Source of the DNA: Streblospio benedicti
Lineage: Eukaryota > Annelida > Polychaeta > Spionida > Spionidae
Assembly: GCA_019095985.1 (NCBI GenBank)
Contig: CM032664.1
Location: 52,523,408 to 52,587,407 of the forward strand
Direction: 5' to 3'
DNA length: 64,000 nt
A program made the translations under genes and the position numbers. Shown here one piece after another: positions 13,601 to 24,200 of this stretch. Below the pieces are notes generated by a model, which was not told the DNA's origin, did no database searches, and saw only the letters and a list, made by a program, of their open reading frames with translations. How positions within the stretch are numbered: position 1 is the stretch's first letter; every line of letters starts with the position of its first letter.

Positions 13601-14788
13601 AGTGGAATCACACACCAATACCTGTATACACATGGGCGTTAGTGGCGGTGTTCATTTGAAGTTACTTGAGTGAGGCACAGTGACTTCCTTGGGTGTGTCT
13701 AACTCAAACTTATAAAGTCATGCACAGGGGAATTTCATGTCATATCTACCTTTAATGCCACACAAACAGTACTTGCTAAGCCATTTATATATGTACATTT
13801 TTATCTATGCTCAGCGTTCCATTCAAGAATCATAACGTCCTTTTTCAGTGGCAAGGATTATCTTTTCATATGGTGAAATCATGAGAGCATTGTGACTTAA
13901 TATTCAAAAGAATAATAATCTTTTTAGAGAAACCTTCATGTAATATAATGTTGTTGCTTTTGTTGAAGTAGATATATAATCAATTATTTTCAATCCATGA
14001 TATAGATATTTTAAATGTAAACATATATCTTTTATATTCTCATAGAAAAAAATTGAACACACTTTGAAGACTGAATACAGAGTTATATATGATATCTGTT
14101 TACATATATATTATTTAGCTGTTCATGAAATTAGAAATGAACTGAGGGCACTAATAAATAGGTGTTGCACCAACGAGTGTAGCATCCTTGGTTGTTCCCC
14201 AGTGTCGGCCCCTGCCGGATACACAAAATAAACAAATCAAGAACCAGTAAATGAATGTACTCAATTATATGAATATTCGGACCAATGGGCCTTCGGACTA
14301 ATGGGCAGTCCCCGTTTTAGTATAGGTACCCACTAAAAAGCTGGTGGAACATAGAGGAGTATTATATTTTAACAAGGAAGTGAACATTATTCTAAGTAAC
14401 ATCATACAGTTCTCCTGAACAAAGCCACAACATGCTAGATTTGTAATTATCGACAAAATAGAAAAAGCGCGCTCAAGCAGACAGGCGTGAAAAGCAACGC
14501 GCACTGTGTCGGCACGTGCACGCTTTGGATTCCATTTACGTCACGCTCTGATTGCCCAGTGATAATATGATGATTTCAATCCAATGACTAAAGAGTGGCA
14601 TATAATCAACTATATATAGATTTAAAATGTACCTGCTCTGCAACTGCACGAAACAAACAACTTTTGTCGTTTGCATTGGGCTTTCTCCATAATCCCAAGG
14701 AAGAGAGATATTCATCCATTACGTCGCCTTGATACGGTTTCTTCATTTTCCTGTACACTAATAAATCCCGTTTCGGCAACGTTTTCAT
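7624..14788 (-). CDS. ALG13: ALG13-like OTU-domain protein (partial; 3' exons not found)
   Basis: Nine minus-strand exons join in phase: 14633-14788, 11551-11619, 11071-11121, 10669-10715, 10375-10447, 9281-9362, 8809-8935, 8439-8490 and 7624-7726 (253 codons plus 1 nt). Every junction is GT-AG. The product opens MKTLPKRD and carries an OTU cysteine-protease fold: DEYLSSLGLWRK, then NDKSCLFRAVAEQ with the expected nucleophile Cys at residue 44, and NHYDSVYP with the expected His in exon 6. Exon 9 reads PFPFKVAKALCPDIYRNTEY, closely like the ALG13 linker before the Tudor domain (human [20 protein letters not shown]). OTUD4 is the main alternative; this linker and the DSVY after the His favour ALG13. 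No glycosyltransferase domain precedes the ATG and no Tudor exon was recognised below 7.6 kb. Without a further splice, exon 9 would run to a stop near 7568. Family knowledge: OTU proteins cleave ubiquitin chains, but activity of this branch varies. Confidence 0.85.
9032..9229. repeat. Inverted-repeat element in an ALG13-like intron
   Basis: The left arm cattttatgtacaattgtc (from 9035) is the exact reverse complement of gacaattgtacataaaatg (from 9206), about 150 bp apart. A 14-bp direct repeat (atcaatttgaatgt) occurs near 8980 and 9226. It is most likely a small MITE. Confidence 0.6.
12041..12176. repeat. Long near-perfect hairpin
   Basis: Arms 12071-12102 and 12114-12145 are perfectly complementary over 32 bp with an 11-nt loop. 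An outer arm (12041-12058 with 12158-12175) pairs over about 16 of 18 bases. It lies in the first intron of the ALG13-like gene. It could be a young foldback element or a structured RNA precursor. Confidence 0.8.
12859..14312. mobile_element. 1.45-kb non-autonomous DNA transposon with 9-bp target duplication
   Basis: Inverted ends carry ATTAGTCCGA and CCCATTGGTCCGAA (left from 12869; right inverted, ending near 14305). The flanking 9-mer cgttttagt is present on both sides (12850-12858 and 14313-14321). An 8-9-bp target duplication fits hAT or Mutator-like elements. No transposase frame is visible. It occupies most of the first intron of the ALG13-like gene, just below exon 1. Confidence 0.72.
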
Positions 14789-16249
14789 TACTATCGAAAC
14801 TGAAAAGTTAGTTTTACTATCAAAGAAACATGGTTTATCACTAATTAATGTCCAAGAATACTTAAGTTACCTGTCTTCACGCTTACAGATTTATTGATTG
14901 CGTGACAATCGTTCCGATTGGACGATTACAATACCCAGCTGTTAAGATGTTAACGCCCGGATGCGCATCCCATTCGTAGCTTTATCTCTACTCTCTTTCT
15001 TTGATGAGGAATTATACTGTTGCTCAAAACTATTACTTTATGTAAATAGGCTCGATATTTTATAGAGTGGAATTATAAGGACAGCACACAATTGCAAAGC
15101 GCGTGTTTAATTCATGAGTGCAGTAGGCCTACATAGCGTTTCACACCGTTGGGCTTCCTTCAGTAATCCGAAACTCCATTGTGAATGTGACCTATATAGT
15201 CCAGGCCTACTAGGTGCTGTGTAGGCCTCTTATGTTAAGTATGTTTTAAGTTTGTCCGTGCTTTCAATGATTCAATTGTCTCTTTTTCTTTGTCCATCCC
15301 CACTATTTTTGTTTCAGCCGCTCCGCTTTTTTCTTTCTACTTTTTGCTTTCCTTTTTTTAATTTTTAATTTTCATTTAAGGTGGGGTGTTGGTGTGCAAG
15401 TGACCATGTCTTGAGGGCCCATGCCTCGATGGCCATTCATACAACCTCGAGCATACAACACACTCAATTGTGGTAGTAATTGCAAATAATCTAAACTTGA
15501 AAATATATGAAGGGGGTGAGCAAAACATGGGGGAGCGGGGCAGATCTCAAGGAAGTGATCTGTGGGATAAACGCCTTAAAATTTGTGGGAATGGGAAAAA
15601 TGCCGACATAATCAAAAATCTGGGAAATAAGGCAAAATAATATAAAATAGGGATGTGGTGTTTATTGACCTATTATACCACCGCTCCCCACATCTGCACA
15701 CATATATGTGTACGTATATAAAACTGTTAGTTGATTTCTGTACTGTTTAGCATGCATAATCTATGCTAATCGGAAAGCCACAAAATGTTGTTTTTTTTAT
15801 TTTGCATATAGGCATACACATGCCGATAGGGTCTAGATTTTCATATATTTTTCTTTTACATGATGTGCATATTTTGCATACTCACTTGAGTGCAATGACA
15901 CAAATTAAATCAATTTCATGGGGGATGTCCCCTTCAATAATTTGATTAAACCATATATTAATTTCAAGATAGTCATTCATGCGCAAGTTAATCACTTTTT
16001 CACGATTTGTATTTGATTAATTAGCGGTGGTTTCCGTTCAAGTCTCTTATATATGTATAATGTCAGGATTCCAGGCATAAATTTTACATGCATCAGTTCA
16101 TGTACTCGTGGAGAAATGATTTAATTCGATGTGGATTTGTTATGATAAATACATAATCTTATTTCTCAAATAGATAATTATGATACATTGAATGTTGATG
16201 TACATGTATTTATACTAATCATCTTTTTTTTATTTTTATTTTTTTTTTA

Positions 16250-16575
16250 GGGAACGATCATAAATCGGCTAATAAATAATGATACCGGGAGGGGGGGTTC
16301 GTCCAAAAAGGTTGGAGGGTCGTCCAAGTTTTCTGATAACGTTTAGGGGGGTCGCTGAACTTTTTGTCACACTACGGTAATATTTTTTTTACATATTTTC
16401 TTTTAGCAATGCAATGACTATATAGGGAACTTTTTTTCTTTAGTGTGTGTGTGGGGGGGGGGGGGGTCACTCAACTTTTTGAAATGTTGATGGGGGGTTG
16501 GTTAACTTTTTCTTCGAGCCCCAAAAAATGAACAAACCCCCCCCCCCCCCGGTATCGTTATTTATGATCGTTCCC
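16250..16575. mobile_element. MITE with GGGAACGATCATAAAT ends
   Basis: The left end GGGAACGATCATAAAT is inverted at the right end (ATTTATGATCGTTCCC). The interior has long G and C runs, one of them facing the other, so the element could fold. The termini resemble those of 28966-29564 (GGGATCGTTCACAAAT). The flanking dinucleotides are TA and TT. Confidence 0.72.
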
Positions 16576-16866
16576 TTATCCTGTACCCCTGTTCACGCCA
16601 AGTCAAGTGTGACGATGAAGTTTGCGTTGTGTGTGGTTCGCCAACATAAAGCGGTATTTATATTTACAGAAAACAAGTGAATGTCAGCGCCCATACTGTT
16701 TGTGATTTTTGAACAAAAATATGAAATGTTTCTCATATTCTATCGCAACAACAGTTGATAAGAACTCATAAGTGCTGTTATATGTACTATATAAGTCCAT
16801 ATTTAATTAATGATTAATATTGAACAGCTATTTTCAAGGTATGGTAAGCTTTCTGTCCACTTTTGC

Positions 16867-16994
16867 AAAGACACAGGACTCGGGAGCAATTTAGTCTAAT
16901 TTTAGACAGTGATCTATGGCTATGCTTTTTCGACTGATGCGGAATCATTTTAGAACAAACATAGATCACTGTCTAAATTTCTCCTGTGGTCTTA
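16867..16994. repeat. Hairpin with 18-bp perfect stem
   Basis: tttagacagtgatctatg at 16901-16918 is the exact complement of 16960-16977. An outer stem (aaagacacagga with tcctgtggtctt) extends it, with a bulge between. The loop is about 41 nt. Confidence 0.7.
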
Positions 16995-17814
16995 GATATT
17001 GATGCTGACAAAAACTGTCCAGTTGTGTTCACAACTTACATTGTGTATAGAGGCTGCCGTAGTTTTATCAGACAGGTGAGCTAGAACTGCAAAGATTCCA
17101 GTATCTTATATGGTATGGAAGAAAAGTTAAAGATAGCCGGCAGCATTTTGATAGTCTTTTAAAGACTACCACATCCATTGTGTAAGCTCAGACTCGGGGA
17201 GAGTGCTAGTAGATTCAGAAGTAAAACGTCCACAAGCTGCGAGTCAAACTTTGTTTCTGATTTTTTAGCATGATTTTTTCTGTATAATCTACAGAATTTG
17301 AGTATGTGTTGTTTTTTTCAGGCATAAGAAAAATTCTAACTTTTGTCCTAGTGGGCCTATTCTAATGAATAATTAAAATGTTGCAAAAAGAATTGTTATG
17401 TCATTCTTTATTGTACCAAAGTTTGAAGTTTTATACGACAAATCTCCATATCCAGCGAACAAGCTATCAGTGCTATCAGTACAGCAGTAGTACTAGTAAA
17501 GCTGGTGTCTACTAAAACACAGGGCGGTACTGGACAGGCCGGAATGTTATATGTCCAAATGATAGGGAACTTGTACAGACCCTCAGAGCTACAGGTTTAT
17601 ATATATATATAATGTGAACAAAGTGGTTCCACTCCACCCGTGAAACTACACGTCCTGCCATGTTCACATGGCCAACAGGACGGGGTCCGGTGCGTGCTCC
17701 ATGCACAGGGCTCTCTCCTTGGAATAGTCATTGGGTTCTGAGAGCCTACTCCTCATTGTGTTATGTGTAACCTGATAGAAAATTGGAGGGCCCTCCCCAC
17801 CAAGTGTGAAATAA

Positions 17815-18110
17815 TCGGCTATGTAAAGTTATTTGGAAGATTGTGGAATCGAACTCACAGTCTCCCTTCCATGATTCAGACCAGTCATATGTCATGGGTG
17901 AACGGGCTAACCACTGCACCGATCTCCCTTGATGAAGTACACACACTTCAGTTTTGAACCAGTATCAATCTTACGTAATGGCACTTTCCCACCTTGATAC
18001 TATTATTAGCCTACTAGCCTCGCAGCCTTAATCACAATCATAGCTTGCTTTTGCTACCGACTATTACGAAGCAGTCATCTAGGCACGTGAGCCATGCAGA
18101 TCTATGTACC
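17815..18110 (-). repeat. tRNA-like repeat, copy 2
   Basis: This copy has the same A-box/B-box layout as 2745-2990, with GTGCAGTGGTTAGC and GAGTTCGATTCC on the minus strand. Similarity to copy 3 continues to the right of the tRNA-like part (gatactatt..agcct..ggcacg), so the repeat unit is about 290 bp. It ends about 130 bp before the SUPT20H start codon. Confidence 0.7.
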
Positions 18111-18241
18111 TACGTCTATTTGGCTACTTACATTGGGCGTAATCTTGGGCCACTTCTTTCACAATAATCTAACGCAAAGCATGACAAGAAGTCAACGTTT
18201 TTTCACATGCCTTTTATAAAGTATTAGACTGTCAATTTCAG

Positions 18242-21200
18242 ATGCACAAATATGAAAAAGCTGCAGAGCAAGCAGATGTAAGTACTTTTTCTGATATATG
18301 GTCACACCATAGTACATGTATCTTCTAGGTTAATACTTAACATTTCTTTCATGCAGTACACTTTTGGTTTAATATATATTTAGCAATTGTCCAGAAAGTA
18401 CATTATAATTAAGACTTTTGCAGTACAATCTTTTCTAAATTTATAATAGATTTGGTTCATACTTTTGATTTACTAATATCAGAGGATAGTCTCTCTCCTA
18501 CTAGAAAGTCACATCACTATGACAAGGAAGAAACTGATTGATCTTGACTGCAACATTGACTCACATTACTCGTTCTTTATTTCAGTATCTGGTTGAAACT
18601 GCTAGACAAAGACCAGAAAAACTGATAGAATTCAATACATCATCAACTTTCAAATGGTAAAGTCAATTGTCATATGCTTTTACTTGTGTAATTTGTTGCT
18701 CAGTTTATGAATGCAATTATTTTATAGTTAATATCATTTAGTATTTAAAATTTATTGAATATTGGTAAAGTGCAAATCTTTGGTGGATTAATACAATATT
18801 TGTGCTGATTCATAACATTGTTATGATTGTCGCCCCAGATAAAAGAATGTTCACCACTATGAAAACCATGTAGAATTTAGGTCAGTAACCCAAAGAAAAG
18901 TACTAGCCCAAATAAACCCGAATTGGCTTCTACGGCTGTCAAGTCATTCTTATCATTCAGTCGCAAGTGTATACATGTTTTTGCTTCAACTAGTAGCCAA
19001 CTACTGCACTTCAATAGTGTGACATACATGTATATTTGACCATGACATATTCCATTAATAAGATATTTGTATTTATTGCTCTTTTTGGTGTTCAGGAAGT
19101 CGATTCATCAAAAATTATTGGAGATATATGTAGAGGAAAGTAAAAAGGAAACAATTACAAAGGTAAGCATTTTGTTTTCCACATTTAAATGTTCATTGCT
19201 GTTCTAACTGCTTCATTGTAGCATCATTCAAAGCAAACAAAATCATTCAAATTATTGATGAAATTGTATTCCTGTTTATTTCATTGAACATTTATAGATG
19301 TGTATTCCATAGTAAAATATGTAACATCCTTTGTGGATTATCTGTTTGTTTTGTTTCTTTTCAGAAATTAAAATCTACAACTAATTTGCTGAGTAAACTT
19401 GTACGAAGAGACCATCTCAATACCCTTGTTTTGAATTTGTATCCAGCACAAGATGGATATTCGATTTCTATTAAAGGAAGAGGAGGCACGGAATGTGAAA
19501 CCCTACAGCTGCCTTATGAGGTATGATTGGGAATAAATATCCTTGACCATTACTGAATTTTCAATAATAGAATTGTAAATTTTGTAATGAAGTTTTACTA
19601 CCAAGTTGAGGTAGATGAAAACATGTATTTGATGGTGAAGTGGCATGGTAGTATTTTTTTTGCAGGAGACTGAATTGTTGGATTACGTAGACAATGAAGA
19701 GTTACCTCCCATTCTGTCGGACTTGTTGGACAAGGTACACGTCAATGTGTTCTACAGTGGGTGTGTTGTTATGGAAGTTCGTGACTATAGACGCACAACT
19801 GACTCATCCTGTGATACAAAATACGTTTTACTCAAACCTACACCCCATGTAAGTATAAATATGCAACACGAGTGTCAAATAATAGAAAGAATTTACTGGT
19901 TATATTTTCATAAATGCACAAAGGTTTACAAGACACGTCCTTATTTGTGTACAACTGGCAATATTAAAATCCCAAGTAATTACTTGAAGTAATTGGACAT
20001 GATACAATGTATTCTATATTGTACGTAGCCATTATTTTAAGTCAAAGTTTTATTGAATATATTTCGTGTCATGGACACATCCTCAGCATAAATGAAAAAA
20101 TTATTACATGTAATTAGTACAACTATGGTAGTACTACAATGTACAAATACATTTATATTTATAGTAACATTAAAACTACGTTTATAGTCCACATACAATA
20201 ATGCAAAAACAAAGATTATGTATTATACAATATTCTATAGTGGTTGTGTCATTATGGAAGTTCATGACTATAGACAACATCCTTTTTATTTTTAAATCTC
20301 CCCGGACAAAATCCAGAGGGAGATTTCTAGATTTGCTTCTTTCCGCGTATGTCTGTCTGTCCGTCCGAAATAAACAGGCTGATAACTCCAAGACTACTTG
20401 AGCTATTGATCTGCAAATTGAATATGTCTTGTTTGAGGAAACAAGTATCTCTCAAAAAAAATTGTTTGTACTTTGGCCTGCTTTTGATGAACTTGGGAGT
20501 GTTAGATATAAATACCTTGTTACCACTCTACAGGGAGAAGTATTTGACCTATGGTCAGTTACCACTCTAAAGGGAGAAATATTTGACCTATGGTCACCAA
20601 ACTTCATATTTAGCTTCATTGTACTATCCAGAGCTGCTTAGATTTTGGTGTACTTTGGCCTACTTTTGATAACATTACGATGTGTTTTGAAAAACAAATT
20701 ATTACAAATTTGTGTTTATCTGTCTCCTGGGACCAATTTATGACTTATCATCACCAAACTTGACATTTGGTATGTCTATATCACTCTCCTCATGTGATTT
20801 GATGTTTGAGTACTTTGGCCTACTTTGGAAACATTTATGGAATATTCGAATAAAACTATTGTTACCACTGCACTTGGAAAAGTATTTCACCTATATGGTC
20901 ATTAAACTTTACAATTTTGTTCACTATACTGTCTCCACAGTTGAATTGATGTTTGTGTACTTTGGCTTACTTTTAACAAACTTATGAGTGTTAATAAATC
21001 TTGTTACCACTCTACAAGGAGAAGTATTGACCTATGGTCAACAAACTTCATATTTAGCTTCATTGTACTACTCTCCAGACCTGATTAGATTTTGATTTAC
21101 TTTGGCTTACTTTTGATGAAGTTAGGATGTGTTTTAAAAACAAATTATTACAAATTAGTGTTAATCTGTCTCGTGGGAAGATTTTATGACATATCATTAC

Positions 21201-24200
21201 CAAACTTGACATTTTGTATGACTATATTTTACCATTGTTTTACAATTTGCAGTCCATGTTATGTGACTGTTAATAGATAATTAAAACTATGTCAGCATAC
21301 AATAATGCAAAAACAAAGATTACATATTATATATACAATATTCTATAGTGGTTGTGTCATTATGGAAGTTTGCAACTATAGACGCAAAACTGATTCATCC
21401 TTTTTATATTTTACCATTATTTTACCATTTGCAGTCCATGTTATGTGACATAAACGGTTTGACCAATGACGGCCACACCTGGTCCACGGAGGACAAGCTC
21501 CGGCTGGAGGGGGAGCTCATCCTGGCCACCAGCGAGCCCCTGGTGTCTCGACCCCCGCCCACCGCCTTCTTTGTCGCCAACAGACTGAATTTTGAAAAAC
21601 ATAAATTCAATACGGTGTCATTAAAACGGTAGGAATTGATTGATTGGTTTATTTATCTATTATAGTGACACTGTATATACATTACATTTACAGAGGAATA
21701 TTTTAAATACAAACTATACCCAGCCCTTCTGGGGGCTTATACGTCACCTTAAATAAATTATATAAATTAAATTTATATATATCATAAATATAAAAATATA
21801 TGGCAAATGTGTGATATGACATTTAAAATTCTTCTATTCAATGTAAAACATTTTGACAGATTTCCCATGCAGCAATAACAACAATAAATTGTGATACATC
21901 TTTCCAAGCATTTTTCATAAGGAATACTAATTTACTTCCAACATCTAAATTTACAAAGTTATCGTCTAAATCAGTTGCCTTTTTAAATAATGAACGCCTA
22001 ACATTTACATATTAAGGACAAGTACATAGGAAGTGCACTTCATCTTCAACTATATCAAGGAATTACCTTGTACTACGGTCATACAGCGAATGTCCTCAAC
22101 AAAGGACGAGTAATCAAAGGAAAAACGGAATAACGGAAACTTTGCTCATGCATTAGCTTATAATGATGTAAGTAAATGATGTAGTGAACAAGGGAAACCC
22201 TCTACAAAGGAAGGATTTGTGACTGCAAATTGGGTTCTGTTGTTGAGGACGTTTACTGTAGTTGAATGATCGCTTGCCATCACCAAGATAGTTCTAAATA
22301 GTCACAATTTTCTAATTCCCTTATCATTTAGACAATGAAGAGTTACCATTTAACATTTGCATTAATAGCGCTGTGAAAAAGTTTTCCCAAGCTGCAGTTA
22401 ATCGAAGAAGAAAAATGTCCCACTGCTCTGCTCCTAGACATCTAAAACTTCATGATTTTATCACGAAAAAGAAAGAAAAGCTTCTCACACCTCCGCTGGT
22501 CAACTTAAAAGTAGGAAAGTCGGTAAGGACATTTCTAGTACATTGTAGAAAGTAAAAAATTGTTCATCAGTCTGTTAGTGGTTTTGTGAATTTTAAGGAG
22601 CCTGGAGAAGAATATAAAAAGCGTGATAATATTGAAAACAGAAAAATATGTGAGACTTCCATACTGTAGACAGAAAAAAACAAAAAAAGGCTGTCGAAGT
22701 TGACGCATATGATTGTTCTCATTGATGACTCGCAAACATAATTGGATTCGATTGAATTATGCATTTAGTTTTTGTTATTTTCTGTCATCTCGTCTATAAA
22801 TGTTGCAGTGCATTGACATGTGGAAATCGAAAGATATTGAACTCTCGCCACCTGAAGAAATTGAGGTAATGTGTTCACAATTATTATAAGATTTCTATAG
22901 AAGCCAAACAATTTTCATTAGGTTAGGTGTTTGTAATGGCTCGAAATTTACGTACTTCAATTTTGAGATCTAAATCAAGGAATGACCTGGCTGTAATTTT
23001 CCTTCGTACTTTTACCAATGCTACCAGATATTTAATGACTTTAAATTGATTTGTACTAGCATTCTTTTGTATTAATTATCACATTTTGTTTAGGTGGAAA
23101 AGTATGCAAAAGCGCTTGACAAGTTCAAAACAACTCAGGACAATACCCCAGTAAGTAATTGACCACACATGAGAATTTGATGCCAATGCATTGTAGTAAA
23201 ATGTATTTAAAAAGACATTATGGTGGTCATCGGCTAAATTGAACATGCTTTTATTTTATTCAACTTTGGTTTTATTACAGTTCAAGCTGTAAAAATAAAA
23301 ATAAAGTTAGATTACAAATATTATTTTAGTGTGGGTAAATATGTAGTGGTGAGCTGCCAAAGGAGAAATTTATTTCCGGTGCGAGTGTTTGTCGTATGCT
23401 GTAAAAGTAAAAGTAATTGAAGACCCAACAACAAACCTTTACTCCTGATTAGGATTGATTTTTAGATACACATGTACACTTCTACCCACATTTTCAACAT
23501 AGCTGACTACTCTAATGGACATACTGATGATAGTCTACACAAATTTATTCTTAGTGTGAAAGACTTCAAGAACATGGGCCACAAATCGAAGAAAAAGATC
23601 ATTAAGTATTGTGGAAAACATAATTACTAATTATGATATACTCATACAAACCAATAACTTCCATGTAAAAGTAATTGGGACTTATATTTTGGGTGGCTGA
23701 GAATGCTAATCCATAGGGAACAACAGAACGGGAACTTAACTCTGTGCCCCCATATATACATAGTACTTGAATGAGATCATTGAATGATTAATTACACAAT
23801 TACCCATACAACAATAGGATACACTTACAATATAACAAGTTACGTGTGTTTGGAAATCCAAGCGTACATAGGTTAAAAGACCTAACAGCAAAATTGTCTA
23901 AAAATTGGTAGGAAAATATTTAGTCATTGACATAATGCACGGCCACCGATGTATCCTTTCATGAAAGGCCCTCTACTTATTTCAGCAAATGGATCTAAAT
24001 ATTTGCATTAAAATCAAACTCATGTAATGCCCCTCCCACATGTAGATTAAAGATCTCTGGGCACTTGAATGATCATCTATTGTAGTACATTTACTAGTAA
24101 CTAAGACCATATGGAACAAAAGTTACAAAACCAAAGTTGCGGCAATTGTCTAAAAATTTCATGAATTCAAAATACCAAACGACATATTTGTTTTTGGTCT

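Larger units (their letters stand above)
9281..14788 (-). other. OTU catalytic domain of the ALG13-like gene (six exons)
   Basis: The six exons from 14788 down to 9281 encode the OTU core, in order: the N-terminal helix and Cys loop (exon 1), TKIRDSCISYMKRN (exon 2), FVRGDITDHLYLLEEQK (exon 3), WPGNAEIQALSKLYR (exon 4), RDFLVYQEIGNPP (exon 5) and IWLCHSGVNHYDSVYP (exon 6). This order and spacing match human ALG13 and OTUD4. Cys44, its partner Asp41 and the His of NHYD are present, so the domain is plausibly catalytic. Lys42 replaces the usual Gly or Ala just before Ser-Cys, which is unusual and could affect the oxyanion loop (inference). Confidence 0.85.
14789..18241. promoter_or_regulatory. 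Divergent intergenic region between the ALG13-like gene and SUPT20H
   Basis: The two start codons face away from each other across 3.45 kb, which must hold both promoters and 5' UTRs. On the ALG13-like side there is an inverted CCAAT box (cgattgg, near 14917) and a 12-bp palindrome ggatgcgcatcc near 14959. A pyrimidine-rich acceptor ending in TTCAG lies 11 nt upstream of the ALG13-like ATG, and another (gtcaatttcag) directly abuts the SUPT20H ATG. Both genes may therefore have a non-coding first exon that I cannot place. The rest holds a GGGAACGATC-type MITE (16250-16575), a hairpin (16867-16994) and a tRNA-like repeat (17815-18110). Confidence 0.5.

Noticed and set aside
17818-17936. Possible functional tRNA gene
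   Set aside because: A- and B-box-like motifs are present, but the sequence does not fold into a full cloverleaf by eye and it is repeated with the same flanks at 2.8 and 57.5 kb, so it is a dispersed repeat.
20349-20987. Several overlapping plus-strand frames of 70-90 codons
   Set aside because: They come from the diverged tandem array in SUPT20H intron 5.
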